A DNA stretch of 64,000 nt from Streptomyces fulvorobeus (GCF_013167895.1 NZ_BLWC01000001.1:3658001-3722000); one strand, 5' to 3'. Shown: positions 9,418-18,401, counted from the first letter of the stretch. The notes: generated by a model not told the origin, from the sequence alone. Translations and numbers: made by a program.

Positions 9418-10692
9418 TCAGTTGATGCTGTGGGCGTCCGACAGGGTCTCCGAGACGTCCACGAAGCCCTTCCGGTCGGCGACGAGGCGGCCGTCACGTA
9501 CGACCTGGAAGGTCACCTGTCCGTTGATGATGCGCGGGTACGCCGAGGTGCCCAGCATGTCCTTGTAGCGCCAGCGCAGCACCGGGGTGAGCCCGCCGGT
9601 GTCCACCTGGGTCCCTCGGTTGAGGCTGGAGGAGACCTTTCCGGCCGTGATCCGCGGTTCGTCGATCGCCTCGATGACCGCCCGCAGCACCGTGTACGCG
9701 ATCCAGGCGGTCTGCACCCCGGTGTCCTCCGGGTCGACCCGGTTGTCGGCGAACGCGTGCGTGCGGATCACCCGGCGCATCCCGGACCAGCTGGAGTCGT
9801 TCGAGTCCGGGTACCAGCCGGTGACGTACGCACCCTCGAACGGGCTGTTCCGCCCGCCCGTACGGTCGATGAGCGGCTGGCCGACACTGCCGAGCACGGA
9901 CGAGACGCGGACCCGGCTGCCCTCCGGTTCGAGGCGGCGGAAGGAGTCGAAGAACGTCTCCGTGCGGTCGCCGAGGACCGCCGTCACACAGCCGTCGCCC
10001 GACTTCTCCAGCGCCTGGGCGGCCTGGGCGGCGTAGGAGGTGGCGTCCTCGGGGGCCAGGATGTCGACGGACCTGGGCCCACGGGCCTCGCTGAGACCGG
10101 TGTCGAGGAGCGGGGGCATGCCGTCGCCGCTGATCGAGTCGGGCCGTACCAGGGAGACCTGGTCGCAACCGGCCGCCAGCTGCCTGCCGTTGCCGGCCAG
10201 CAGCGCCGACTGGCCGCCGTTGACCGGGTAGGAGTTGTAGCTCGTGAACTCCTCGGTCGAGGCGCCGTAACCGCCGATGTACGGGATTCCGGCGGCCTCC
10301 AGCGGGGCCATGAACGCCTGCCCGTGCCGGCTGTACGACCCGACCACCGCCGCCGCGTCCCGCTTGACCGCCTCGCGGGCGCACCGCCCAGCGCCGAGCA
10401 GGGTGTCGCCCTCGTCGCAGGTGATCACGCGCAGTTCGTGGCCGTCGATGCCGCCCTCCTCGTTGACCCAGCGGGCGTAGGCCGTCGCCATGGCCGTGGC
10501 GCCGGCCATCGCGTGGGGCGAACCGTCAGGCGCGCGCTCGGGGGCCCAGGTCATCACGGTCACGGGCTGGTCGGCGGAGCCGGAGGAGCCGGGGAGCACG
10601 CCGCAGCCGGATATGAGCAGCGCCCCCGCGACGGCCGCCGCGGAGAGGAGTCGGGAGGGGCGGAGTGGGATGAGGCATCGCCGTCCGGTCAT
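9418..10692 (-). CDS. ABC-type substrate-binding lipoprotein (Leu/Ile/Val-binding fold)
   Basis: This 424-residue lipoprotein has a basic N-terminus, a hydrophobic core and the lipobox LISGC, so Cys about 30 should be lipidated and anchored outside the membrane. The rest has the periplasmic-binding-protein type I fold of branched-chain amino acid receptors (WVNEEGGIDGHELRV, AAVVGSYS, then a second lobe). No permease or ATPase gene is adjacent, so it may be an orphan receptor or sensor. The start at 10692 has no strong ribosome site. It shares the hairpin at 9353 with its convergent neighbour. Confidence 0.82.
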   Translation of the reverse strand: MTGRRCLIPLRPSRLLSAAAVAGALLISGCGVLPGSSGSADQPVTVMTWAPERAPDGSPHAMAGATAMATAYARWVNEEGGIDGHELRVITCDEGDTLLGAGRCAREAVKRDAAAVVGSYSRHGQAFMAPLEAAGIPYIGGYGASTEEFTSYNSYPVNGGQSALLAGNGRQLAAGCDQVSLVRPDSISGDGMPPLLDTGLSEARGPRSVDILAPEDATSYAAQAAQALEKSGDGCVTAVLGDRTETFFDSFRRLEPEGSRVRVSSVLGSVGQPLIDRTGGRNSPFEGAYVTGWYPDSNDSSWSGMRRVIRTHAFADNRVDPEDTGVQTAWIAYTVLRAVIEAIDEPRITAGKVSSSLNRGTQVDTGGLTPVLRWRYKDMLGTSAYPRIINGQVTFQVVRDGRLVADRKGFVDVSETLSDAHSIN

Positions 10693-10815
10693 GGAAGTGA
10701 ACGTTTCCGGGTGCGGGGTAACGCCGCTGTGTGCGAGGAGCAACGCACGGTGACGTCCAGGTGAATTACGGGGGGCCGTACGCACACGAGCAAAGGGAAC
10801 GTACGATCGACCACC

Positions 10816-11313
10816 GTGCAGCAAGGTTCGGAGAACACTTCCCGTCGCGGCCGTCGCTCCTCCACCATGGGCGGCATGCCGCTCAATGACATGCCGTGGT
10901 GGCGCTGGCGCAGCAACGTGCGCTCGGCGCTGCACATGCTTTCCGATCCCGTCTTCCACCACGAGTGCTGGCTGGCCGGCCTGGACGGGTACGGGGACGT
11001 CACCGACGCCGTGTACCGCCTGGTCGAGGACACCTGGCTGGACAACTGGTCCGCCGAGAAGTACGTCGGCACGATCTTCCGCGACTCCGGCGAGGCCGCC
11101 CTCGTGGACGTCGCCGCGCTCCGGGTGCTGCGCATCATGCACCAGGTCGGCGCCGACGCACCCGTCTCCGCCTATCTGGAGCACCACGGCTGGCCGGAGG
11201 CCGTACGGGCCGCCCGGGACGCCCACGTGCTCCTCGCCACGAACGACGGCGAGGACCCGGACACCCCGCCGCACTCGCTCGACGTGCTCCGCATCATGAC
11301 CAGATCGGCCTGA
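10816..11313 (+). CDS. conserved hypothetical protein
   Basis: The protein has 165 residues, is acidic, soluble and rich in Trp and His in its first half (MPWWRWRSNVRSALHML). It carries no known motif, signal peptide or membrane segment. It starts with GTG and has no clear ribosome site. It lies 28 bases upstream of purU in the same direction and could be co-transcribed with it. Function unknown; the good codon bias makes it a real gene. Confidence 0.75.
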   Translation: MQQGSENTSRRGRRSSTMGGMPLNDMPWWRWRSNVRSALHMLSDPVFHHECWLAGLDGYGDVTDAVYRLVEDTWLDNWSAEKYVGTIFRDSGEAALVDVAALRVLRIMHQVGADAPVSAYLEHHGWPEAVRAARDAHVLLATNDGEDPDTPPHSLDVLRIMTRSA

Positions 11314-11341
11314 GAAGAGGCGGGTGTGGCACCCTACGGGC

Positions 11342-12244
11342 ATGACCGCGCCGCAGCCTGCCGACTCCGTTCCCGCCGCTGCCCCGGACGCCGAGTCCGA
11401 GCAGTACGTCCTCACGCTCTCGTGCCCTGACACCAAGGGCATCGTGCACGCCGTGTCGAGCTATCTCTTCACGACCGGGTGCAACATCGAGGACAGCCAG
11501 CAGTTCGGGGACCGCGACACCGGTCTGTTCTTCATGCGCGTCCACTTCACGGCGGACCCGGGCGTGACGGCGGAGAAGCTGCGGGCCGGCTTCGGCGTGA
11601 TCGGCGACCCGTTCCGGATGGAGTGGCAGATCCACCGCTCGTCGGACCGGATGCGGATCGTCCTGATGGTCAGCAAGTTCGGCCACTGCCTCAACGACCT
11701 CCTGTTCCGCTCGGCCAGCGGCGCGCTGCCGGTCGAGATCGCGGCCGTCGTCTCCAACCACCAGGACTTCGCGGAGCTCGTCGCCTCGTACGGCGTGCCC
11801 TTCCGGCACATCCCGGTGACCAGGGAGACGAAGCCGGACGCGGAGGCGCGCCTGCTGGAACTGGTCCGTGCGGAGGACGTCGAGCTGGTCGTGCTCGCCC
11901 GCTACATGCAGGTGCTCTCGGACAACCTGTGCAAGCAGCTGAGCGGCCGGATCATCAACATCCACCACTCGTTCCTGCCGAGCTTCAAGGGCGCGAAGCC
12001 GTACCACCAAGCGCACGCGCGCGGGGTGAAGCTGATCGGCGCGACCGCGCACTACGTGACGGCCGACCTCGACGAGGGGCCGATCATCGAGCAGGAGGTG
12101 GAGCGCGTCGGCCACGGCGTCACGCCGGACCAGCTGGTCGCCGTGGGCCGTGACGTGGAGTGCCAGGCGCTGGCGCGCGCGGTGAAGTGGCACGCGGAAC
12201 GGCGCATCCTGCTGAACGGCCGCCGCACGGTGGTCTTCGCGTAG
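11342..12244 (+). CDS. purU: formyltetrahydrofolate deformylase
   Basis: PurU hydrolyses 10-formyltetrahydrofolate to formate and tetrahydrofolate, balancing one-carbon pools and feeding formate to PurT-type purine synthesis. The 300-residue protein has an N-terminal ACT domain (about 20-100, starting YVLTLSCPDTKGIVHAVSSY) and a C-terminal formyltransferase-like hydrolase domain with INIHHSFLPSFKGAKPYHQA and the catalytic Asp in DLDEGPIIEQ. Length and motifs are normal for the family. The ATG at 11342 is the only start that fits. Confidence 0.95.
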   Translation: MTAPQPADSVPAAAPDAESEQYVLTLSCPDTKGIVHAVSSYLFTTGCNIEDSQQFGDRDTGLFFMRVHFTADPGVTAEKLRAGFGVIGDPFRMEWQIHRSSDRMRIVLMVSKFGHCLNDLLFRSASGALPVEIAAVVSNHQDFAELVASYGVPFRHIPVTRETKPDAEARLLELVRAEDVELVVLARYMQVLSDNLCKQLSGRIINIHHSFLPSFKGAKPYHQAHARGVKLIGATAHYVTADLDEGPIIEQEVERVGHGVTPDQLVAVGRDVECQALARAVKWHAERRILLNGRRTVVFA

Positions 12245-12255
12245 GCGGCCCGGTT

Positions 12256-13644
12256 CTACAGACGGCTGAGCGCCGCCGCCGCGAACAGCACGTCGCGGAT
12301 CGCCTCGCGGTCCCCTTCCTGGCCCGCAGCCGCTTCCACGGGCGAGGTGTGGCCCGCCACGAGCCGGCAGAACTCCACGCCGTCGAGTGCCACCTGCGCC
12401 ACCGTGTGGCCGGGGGAGCCGACCGCGGCGGGCGAGTCCAGCGCGATGTACCAGTCACCGCCGCCGAGGCCCTCGACCTCCAGATGCAGGGAGCGGCCCG
12501 GGGAACCGGCCGTGACGAGATGGCGGGCGGGTCCCGCCAGGCCCGCGCGGCGGCGTTCGGCCAGAGCGGCCGGCAGCATCCGGACCGCCAGGTCGATCAT
12601 CCGGTGCAGGTGCGAAGGGGACGGAGCCTCGTACGGGTAGTCCACCGCGGCCGCGATGTCGCCGCCGTGCACCCAGCACTCGAACGCCCGGTCGAGCAGC
12701 GAGTCCTGGAGGGGGAGGGCGAAGTCCCCGTAGGGTACGGAGAGTTCCGCGACGCCCCGGCCCGCGAAGGACACGGTCCGGATCAGGGTGTGGCTCTGCT
12801 CGCGCCAGGGCTCGCGGACCGTCCTGGTCAGCGGCCGATAAGCGGCTGCCCAGTATGTTTCGGTCCGCTCAAGGGGCGAGTGGAGCCGTTGGCCCGGGCC
12901 GAGCGGATCGTCCAGCCCGAGAGCGGTGGAGACCAGACCGTCGACGGTCATCAGGTGACCGATCACTCCGGCGACCGTCGTCCTGCGGTTGACGGCCTGC
13001 TCGCCGTCGAACCACCTCAGCCGGACCGGGGCGTGCCATTCCGAGGCGCCGATGTCACCGAGCAGGGCGTCGAGCCTGGCGGTCTCCGCGTCGTACGGAG
13101 CGGCCCAGGCGGGAATCGGGATTCTGGCCGGCCGGCGACTCAGGCAGCCCTCGATGACCCGGGAGCGCAGCAGCGGGTCGAGATCCAGGCTGCGGTCCGT
13201 GTGCAGGAGGCCCACCGCGTCGCGCAGGCGCAGGGCCTCGTCCGCGCAGGGCGCGCACTCGGTGAGGTGCTCCTCGACTGCTGCCGTCTCCTCGGCGGAG
13301 CAGGCGGCCAGGGCCCAGGCGCCCAGCAGGGCCTTGAGGACGCGGTGGGAAAGGACGGGCGTGGACAGAGGTGCCACGGGGGATTCCGGTTCCGGTCTCG
13401 GAGCTGGTGCGGGATCTTCGGGCGGGGGCGGTGCGGGTTCTCCGAGGTCTCGGGGTTCTCGGGGCTCTGCGAGTTCCAGGGGGTTTCGGGGTTCTCCTGG
13501 GAGCGGCGCGGCGGACGGGGCCAGGCCGAGGGCGTCGGCGGCGGGCCTTGGGCCGGGTATGCACCGGGCGCCCCGCACCTCCTCGTCCCGCCCCGCGCTC
13601 CCGCGGCTGCCGTCGTCGTGCCTGCCCTCGCCGTCGCCGCTCAC
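12256..13644 (-). CDS. zinc-finger anti-sigma-like protein with MDMPI/DinB-type domain
   Basis: The gene starts with a GTG that overlaps the stop of the sigma-factor gene (GTGA at 13641-13644), the classic layout of a sigma factor and its antagonist. The first 100 residues are Pro/Glu-rich and disordered. A zf-HC2 motif follows (HLTECAPC, H-x3-C-x2-C, about residue 125), typical of ZAS anti-sigma factors. The C-terminal 280 residues look like a mycothiol-dependent maleylpyruvate isomerase/DinB domain. The protein (462 residues) probably restrains the sigma factor in the cytoplasm; whether the C-terminal domain is enzymatic or senses thiols is open. Confidence 0.8.
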   Translation of the reverse strand: MSGDGEGRHDDGSRGSAGRDEEVRGARCIPGPRPAADALGLAPSAAPLPGEPRNPLELAEPREPRDLGEPAPPPPEDPAPAPRPEPESPVAPLSTPVLSHRVLKALLGAWALAACSAEETAAVEEHLTECAPCADEALRLRDAVGLLHTDRSLDLDPLLRSRVIEGCLSRRPARIPIPAWAAPYDAETARLDALLGDIGASEWHAPVRLRWFDGEQAVNRRTTVAGVIGHLMTVDGLVSTALGLDDPLGPGQRLHSPLERTETYWAAAYRPLTRTVREPWREQSHTLIRTVSFAGRGVAELSVPYGDFALPLQDSLLDRAFECWVHGGDIAAAVDYPYEAPSPSHLHRMIDLAVRMLPAALAERRRAGLAGPARHLVTAGSPGRSLHLEVEGLGGGDWYIALDSPAAVGSPGHTVAQVALDGVEFCRLVAGHTSPVEAAAGQEGDREAIRDVLFAAAALSRL

Positions 13645-14237
13645 AGGGACCGCCCGTATCCGGGCGGTGAGGAGCCCTCCAGCGGGCGGGTGTTCGCGGT
13701 GGAGAGCAGCTGGAGACCGAGGCGCAGCCTGCGCCTGGCCTCGTCCTCGGTGACTCCGAGGTCGGCGGCGGTCTGGCGGTAGTCCCTGCGCTGGATGTAC
13801 GCCAGTTCCAGGGCGGCGCGCAGGGGCGCGGGCATCGAGGCCACGATGTAGTCGGCGCGGGCCGCCGCCGTCGCCCTGCGGACCCGCTCCTCCAGGCCGT
13901 CGGGGCCCGGCGCCCGGTCCTCGTCGCCCGCGGCGGACCCGTAGGGCGACGCCTCCGCGTCGCGCAGACGCTGCACGGACCGGCGGTGGGTGAGCCGGGC
14001 CACCCAGGACCTCATCGAACCCTGCTTCGGGTCGTAGGCGTCCGGATTCTCCCAGACGTAACCGAAGACCTCCCGGGTCACCAGGTCGGCGGCGTCCTCG
14101 TCGTCCAGCATCCGGTGGGCCTGGCTGTGGACGAGTGCGGCGAAACGGTCGTAGAGCTCGCCGAGGGCCGCTGCCTCGCCCCGCGCCAGCCGCTGCTGCA
14201 TCCTGCGGTCCCAGCGGGGTGGTGTGTCCTTTGCCAT
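13641..14237 (-). CDS. ECF-like RNA polymerase sigma factor
   Basis: This 198-residue protein has sigma region 2 (LYDRFAALVHSQAHRML through VFGYVWENPDAYD) and region 4 near the C-terminus (AYIQRRDYRQTAADLGVTED helix-turn-helix), with no region 3, as in group 4 sigma factors. The ATG at 14237 follows GGGGGGATC. The downstream zinc-finger gene is coupled to it and the STAS-domain gene sits divergently upstream, so a partner-switching or anti-sigma circuit is likely. Promoter targets cannot be read from the window. Confidence 0.9.
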   Translation of the reverse strand: MAKDTPPRWDRRMQQRLARGEAAALGELYDRFAALVHSQAHRMLDDEDAADLVTREVFGYVWENPDAYDPKQGSMRSWVARLTHRRSVQRLRDAEASPYGSAAGDEDRAPGPDGLEERVRRATAAARADYIVASMPAPLRAALELAYIQRRDYRQTAADLGVTEDEARRRLRLGLQLLSTANTRPLEGSSPPGYGRSL

Positions 14238-14462
14238 GATCCCCCCAGCCGCTCTGTACCCCTCGTCACCCCGAATGTAGTCCCGCGCACCCTCCGGAAC
14301 GGGGTTTTGCCCCAAGTAGGCCCAAGTACGCCTCCCTGACCGGCGCCGGATGATAGGGAAACACCGGGCGCCGGGGGTTTCGGAGGAGTGAAGCTGGGCA
14401 GCCGCGAGAGGGAACTAGAACTTCCGCATCGCCGGGCTCCGCTGAACGAGAGGTCCAGTCGC

Positions 14463-14837
14463 GTGACGCTGCAGGTGGACGAATCCGAACAGGGTGCTTG
14501 GACCGTGCTGCGCATACGCGGCGAACTCGATCTCGTGAGCTCACCCGCCGTACGTCAGTCCGTCCACGGGGCGGTGGCCGAGGGCCAGCACGACGTGGTC
14601 CTCGACCTCACCGGGGTGTTCTTCTGCGACTCCAGCGGCGTCAGCGTGCTCATCACCTCCCGCCGCCTGATGAAGTCCTGCGGGGGCCGGCTGCGGCTGG
14701 TGCTCCCGGCCCGGGGCGTGGAGGAGGGCTCCCACGTCAACAAGGTGCTCGGCGCCCTCGGGGTGCGCAGACTCTTCGAGGTCTACCCCGACGCGGCCGC
14801 GGCGATCATGGAAGAAGCCCAGCCGCTCTCGGCGTGA
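14463..14837 (+). CDS. STAS-domain anti-sigma-factor antagonist
   Basis: The protein is a single STAS domain of about 124 residues like SpoIIAA/RsbV: WTVLRIRGELDL strand, then the phosphorylation loop FFCDSSGVSVL with a candidate regulatory serine. It should bind an RsbW-type kinase and release a sigma factor when unphosphorylated. The GTG at 14463 was chosen because GAGAGG lies nine bases upstream. A longer frame opens at GTG 14388, but its GGAGG is only one base from that start. It is divergent from the sigma factor at 14237. Confidence 0.85.
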   Translation: MTLQVDESEQGAWTVLRIRGELDLVSSPAVRQSVHGAVAEGQHDVVLDLTGVFFCDSSGVSVLITSRRLMKSCGGRLRLVLPARGVEEGSHVNKVLGALGVRRLFEVYPDAAAAIMEEAQPLSA

Positions 14838-14920
14838 CAGGCCGGTTTCAGGACCATGTTGTAACACCGGCAGCCCGCGATCGTGACGCGCCACGCCCGT
14901 GGGCGTCGTACGCTCGCCGC

Positions 14921-15442
14921 ATGGACAGCGCAGAGTACGAGCGCAAGATCGCGCACCGTTTCGCCGCCCTCGACCAGGACGGCAACGGTTATATCGATCG
15001 CGCCGATTTCAACGCCGCAGCGGCACGGCTGCTCAACGAGTTCGGTACGACGGCCCGCTGCGACCGGGGCCAGGCGCTCTACACCGGGGCCGAGGCGTTC
15101 TGGCAGGGCATGGCGGGCATCGCGGACGTGGACGGGGACCAGCGGGTCACCCGTGAGGAGTTCGTCGGCGGGGCGGTGAAGCGGCTGCGTGACAACCCCG
15201 AGCGCTTCGCGGAGATCGCCCGCCCCTTCCTGCGCGCGGCGATCGCCGTCGCCGACGACCGGGGCGACGGGGCGGCCTCGGTGGAGGCCGTCGAGCGGGC
15301 GCTGCGGGTCCTGGGCGCCGACGCCGGGACCGCGAACGCGGCCGCCCGGCAGCTCGACACCGACCGGGACGGGCGGGTGGCCGAGACGGAGGCGGTCGGC
15401 GCACTCGCCGCGTACTTCACGGTGATCCTCCCGGACGCCTAG
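14921..15442 (+). CDS. EF-hand calcium-binding protein
   Basis: The 173-residue protein resembles the small streptomycete calmodulin-like/calerythrin proteins. Four EF-hand positions are visible: DQDGNGYIDRADF (about 19-31), DVDGDQRVTREEF (about 69-81), a degenerate third loop around DDRGDGAASVEA, and DTDRDGRVAETEA near 145-157. Loops one, two and four keep the Asp/Glu spacing for calcium. It is soluble, without signal or membrane segment, and probably buffers or senses Ca2+ in the cytoplasm. A strong terminator follows at 15479. Confidence 0.9.
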   Translation: MDSAEYERKIAHRFAALDQDGNGYIDRADFNAAAARLLNEFGTTARCDRGQALYTGAEAFWQGMAGIADVDGDQRVTREEFVGGAVKRLRDNPERFAEIARPFLRAAIAVADDRGDGAASVEAVERALRVLGADAGTANAAARQLDTDRDGRVAETEAVGALAAYFTVILPDA

Positions 15443-15478
15443 CCGCCCCGACGCAGGTTTCCGCGGCCCGCTCGCCGC

Positions 15479-15525
15479 CCCCTCGCCCCGTACCGCGCGG
15501 ACCGCGGTACGGGGCGAGGGGTTTT
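15479..15525 (+). terminator. Rho-independent terminator
   Basis: A perfect 19-base inverted repeat (CCCCTCGCCCCGTACCGCG and its complement, 15479-15521) with a short loop is followed by TTTT. It ends the EF-hand transcript 36 bases after the stop. Confidence 0.9.
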
Positions 15526-15976
15526 CAGGGGTCTCCTGAGGCTTTGGGGTGGGATGTGACGCAGAGCAGTCGGTCTGCGGTCGATACCGGGTTGTGTCCT
15601 TCGCGTGATTCGTCACGGGGCGGAGTCGGCGCCGGGCTCGGGTACGCTCCGGTGGATGCGAGTGGTTCTGGAACCGGATGACCCGGGGGCGGCCTGTGCG
15701 GCCGCTCCGGTAAGGGTGCGGTGCCCTGCTCGCACTCCTGGGGGCTGTGCCGGGCCTGGCCGGGGAGCGTTTCCCGCCGAGTCGGCGTGCTCCTGTTCGA
15801 CTCCCCGCAACGCGCGTCGCACAGTATGCGGCACGCGTACTCCTTCGCGCTGGAATATGCCCGAAGCGCTTGTTGCGGTGACTGTACGTCAACCATGCTG
15901 TCTCGCAGGGGAGTCACGTTCCGTGACCCTCAGGAGGCGCGAGGCGATGTGTCCGCCGGTTCGGATGGTGTGAGCG
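15526..15976. other. about 450 bases without a recognisable gene
   Basis: Frames across this stretch are short or have wrong codon bias. It probably holds the promoter and leader of the ATP-binding protein gene at 15977; no specific element stands out. Confidence 0.5.
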
Positions 15977-16528
15977 GTGCAGGTGCTTCAGGTTCAGCTG
16001 GAGGTCGGGCCGGATCCCGCGGAAGTGGGGCGGGCCCGCAGGTGGGCGCGGTCGAGGCTGGTCGGGTCCGGGATAGGGGACGACGAGCCGCTCGCGGAGA
16101 CGCTCATCCTGCTCATCTCGGAGCTGGTCACCAACGCGGTCGTCCACACCGGCTGTCCGGCCGTGCTGCGGATGCTCTTCGGCTCGGCCGGGGAGGTCGG
16201 CACGGTCCGGGTCGAGGTCGCCGACGCCAGCGGGTGTCCTCCGCGGCCGCGGCACGCGGAAGGCGACGACACCAACGGCCGCGGCCTGGAGCTGGTGGAC
16301 GGCCTCGCGGACCGCTGGGGCTGGCAGCCGGAGGGTGCCGGGAAGCAGATCTGGTGCGAGGTCGACAGCGGTGTGCCGCTGCCGGCCCGTGCGGCTTCCG
16401 GGGTCCCGGCCGTTCCTGTGGTGGTCCCCGGAGCGGCGTTCGGTGTTCAGCGGGCGGTGGCAGGGGCGAGCGGAGTACCGGTGGTGCCGGTGACCGGCTC
16501 GGGCATCGCGCAGAGCAGGAACGGGTGA
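15977..16528 (+). CDS. RsbW-like ATP-binding regulatory protein
   Basis: The 183-residue protein has the GHKL ATPase fold of anti-sigma kinases: N-box ELVTNAVVHT (about 49-58), G1 box VEVADASGCPP, and G2-like GRGLELVDGLADRWG. The last 60 residues are a low-complexity Val/Pro/Gly tail. Streptomycetes carry many such orphan kinases that phosphorylate STAS proteins or bind sigma factors. The STAS protein at 14463 is the nearest plausible partner (inference). The GTG start lacks a strong ribosome site. A perfect hairpin lies right after the stop. Confidence 0.85.
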   Translation: MQVLQVQLEVGPDPAEVGRARRWARSRLVGSGIGDDEPLAETLILLISELVTNAVVHTGCPAVLRMLFGSAGEVGTVRVEVADASGCPPRPRHAEGDDTNGRGLELVDGLADRWGWQPEGAGKQIWCEVDSGVPLPARAASGVPAVPVVVPGAAFGVQRAVAGASGVPVVPVTGSGIAQSRNG

Positions 16529-16531
16529 CAC

Positions 16532-16563
16532 CCGGCGGACACCCTCCAGGGGGTGTCCGCCGG
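16532..16563. terminator. Terminator hairpin
   Basis: A 13-base inverted repeat (CCGGCGGACACCC, arms 16532-16544 and 16551-16563) with a 6-base loop starts a few bases after the stop of the ATP-binding protein. It also caps the truncated GlxA remnant that runs towards it on the other strand. Confidence 0.8.
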
Positions 16564-16646
16564 CTGACGCCGAACAGCCTCTGCGGAGTGCCCGGTTCGA
16601 ACGGGAGCAGCCCGTCGAGAGCCAGGAGGACGATCCGCTGCGGCAT
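16557..16646 (-). pseudogene. truncated GlxA-family (DJ-1/PfpI + AraC) regulator remnant
   Basis: Starting at ATG 16646, about 30 codons read MPQRIVLLALDGLLPFEPG and TPQRLFGVS, the usual opening of a GlxA-type regulator (DJ-1/PfpI domain). The similarity then stops at the terminator hairpin; the other roughly 290 residues, including the AraC DNA-binding part, are absent. The remnant stays divergent from the MFS gene, the usual layout for such a regulator and its target. It is a decayed gene with no expected product. Confidence 0.6.
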
Positions 16647-16705
16647 GCGGACTCCCTTCACCACTAGCTGGTACAGACCAAAAGCTGATACATGTCACCG
16701 CTGTG

Positions 16706-18004
16706 ATGGAGAAACCCGCGGACGGCGTCTGCGTACCCGATGCCGGACGTGCCGCCGAGCCGCTCCTCCCGGCCTTCCCGCCGCCCTCCGGGTCGAAGGG
16801 GACCGCCCTGCCGGGGCCGCTGTGGAACCGTAACTTCCGGCTCTTCTTCGTGGCCCGTACCGTCGCGCTCTTCGGTGACGGGATGATCCCCGTGGCGCTC
16901 ACCGCGGGACTGCTCGGCGCGGGCCGCCCCGCGTCCTCCGTGGGCTTCGCGCTGGCCGCCTGGATGGGCCCGCTGGCGTTCTTCGTGCTGTTCGGCGGTG
17001 TGCTCGCGGACCGGTTCACCCCGCGCCGGATGATGATCATCGCCGATGTGCTGCGCCTGGGCGGGGCCGTCGTGCTCTGCGTGACCTTCACGGCGGGTGA
17101 TCCGCCGCTCTGGGTGGTGTACGCGCTGAGCTCCGTGGCCGGGGTCGGCGCCGCCCTCTTCCAGCCGGGCGTCGCGTCGACCGTGCCCCGGGTCTCCGCC
17201 GACGTACAACGCGCCAACGCCGTCCTGAGGGTCGCCGAGGCACTCATGACCATGGCGGGGCCCGCCTTCGCGGGGGTGCTCGTCGGGCTGGCGAGCGCCG
17301 GGGCGGTCTACGCGGCGAACGCGGTGACCTTCGCCGTGTCCGGCGTCTGCCTGTTCCTCCTGCGCCTCGCCCCGGCGCCGTCCGACGAGGCGGTACGCGG
17401 CACGTTCGCCGCCGAACTCGTGGACGGCTGGCGGGAGTTCATGGCCCGCTCCTGGCTGTGGGGAGTGATCGCGGTCTGGACGGTGTACGGGTTCACGGTC
17501 CTCGGTCCCATGCTCCCGCTGACCGCCGTCCTGGTCACCGAGGGGCACGGCTCTACGACGTACGGCGTGATGATGGCGGTCAACGGCGCCGGCAGCGTGC
17601 TCGGCGGACTGCTCGCCCTGCGGCTGCGCCCGCGCCGGCCGCTCGCGGCGGGGGCCGTCGCCCTGTCGGGTGTGGCGCTGACCCTGCTGACACTGGGGTT
17701 CGACATGTCCGTGCCGGCGCTGGCGGCCGGGCAGTTCGTCGGAGGCGCGGTGTCCGCGTTCTGGCTGGTGATGTGGTCGACGACGGTGCAGACCCATGTG
17801 CCGCCCGAGGCCCTGAACCGGCTGCACGCCTATGACGTGGCCGGCTCCCTCCTGATGGTCGCGGCGGGCCGCGCGCTGGCCGGACCGGTCGCCGAGGCGG
17901 TGGGGGCCCCGGAGGTACTGCTGGCGGGAGCGGTGATCAACATGGGGGTGGTGGCCGTGCTGCTGGTGGCGCGGCCGATCAGACGGCTGGAGCGGATCGG
18001 ATGA
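16706..18004 (+). CDS. MFS transporter (EntS-like exporter)
   Basis: This 432-residue protein has twelve predicted membrane helices. It begins with a soluble tail (1-40), then WNRNFRLFFVARTVALFGDG and the loop-2 motif GGVLADRFTPRRMM of drug/siderophore exporters. It should export a small molecule by proton antiport across the plasma membrane. The start is uncertain: GTG 16703 and ATG 16706 are adjacent and no ribosome site is present. A GATACAT -10-like element lies about ten bases upstream, so a leaderless transcript is possible. The DUF2809 gene is coupled by an ATGA overlap. Its presumed regulator next door is decayed. Confidence 0.87.
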   Translation: MEKPADGVCVPDAGRAAEPLLPAFPPPSGSKGTALPGPLWNRNFRLFFVARTVALFGDGMIPVALTAGLLGAGRPASSVGFALAAWMGPLAFFVLFGGVLADRFTPRRMMIIADVLRLGGAVVLCVTFTAGDPPLWVVYALSSVAGVGAALFQPGVASTVPRVSADVQRANAVLRVAEALMTMAGPAFAGVLVGLASAGAVYAANAVTFAVSGVCLFLLRLAPAPSDEAVRGTFAAELVDGWREFMARSWLWGVIAVWTVYGFTVLGPMLPLTAVLVTEGHGSTTYGVMMAVNGAGSVLGGLLALRLRPRRPLAAGAVALSGVALTLLTLGFDMSVPALAAGQFVGGAVSAFWLVMWSTTVQTHVPPEALNRLHAYDVAGSLLMVAAGRALAGPVAEAVGAPEVLLAGAVINMGVVAVLLVARPIRRLERIG

Positions 18005-18401
18005 ACGGAACGAATGGCGTGCGGCTGTCCGCCGCGGGTGCCGCGGTGCTGACCGTGGCGGCCGGGCTCGGGGTGCGGGCGGCGGCGGACGGGGACGTGG
18101 CGAAGTACGCGGGGGACGCGCTCTACACGGTCCTGATCCACACGCTCGTGGTGGTGGCCGCCCCCGGGTCCGGCCACCGGTGGCGGCCGGGATCGCGCTG
18201 GCCTTCAGCTGGGCGGTGGAGTTCACGCAACTGACGGACGTACCGGCGGAGCTGGCGGCCAGGAGCACGGCGGCCCGGCTGGTGCTCGGCTCGACCTTCA
18301 ACGCTCCGGACCTGTTCTGGTACGGGGTGGGGGCGGCCGCCGCGGGATGCGCGCACGCCTGGGCGATACGCGGCCGGGTGCGCGGGCGTACGGCCGGGTG
18401 A
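18001..18401 (+). CDS. DUF2809 membrane protein (frameshifted)
   Basis: The ATG overlaps the MFS stop (ATGA). The first 56 codons (through VVVAAPG) and the rest (VAAGIALAFSWAVEF onwards) are in different frames. Restoring one G in the GGG run at 18166-18168 gives a continuous protein of about 133 residues. It has four hydrophobic segments and the DUF2809 features KYAGDALYTVLIHTL, FSWAVEFTQL and LGSTFNAPDLFWY. The function of the family is unknown. The transcriptional coupling suggests a helper of the exporter, or a shared stress response. Confidence 0.75.

Noticed and set aside
16664..18301. Minus-strand frame of 545 codons across the MFS gene
   Set aside because: Its composition is Arg/His/Gln/Gly-rich with no motif, and the plus-strand MFS protein explains the DNA. 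It is an antisense shadow of a high-GC gene.
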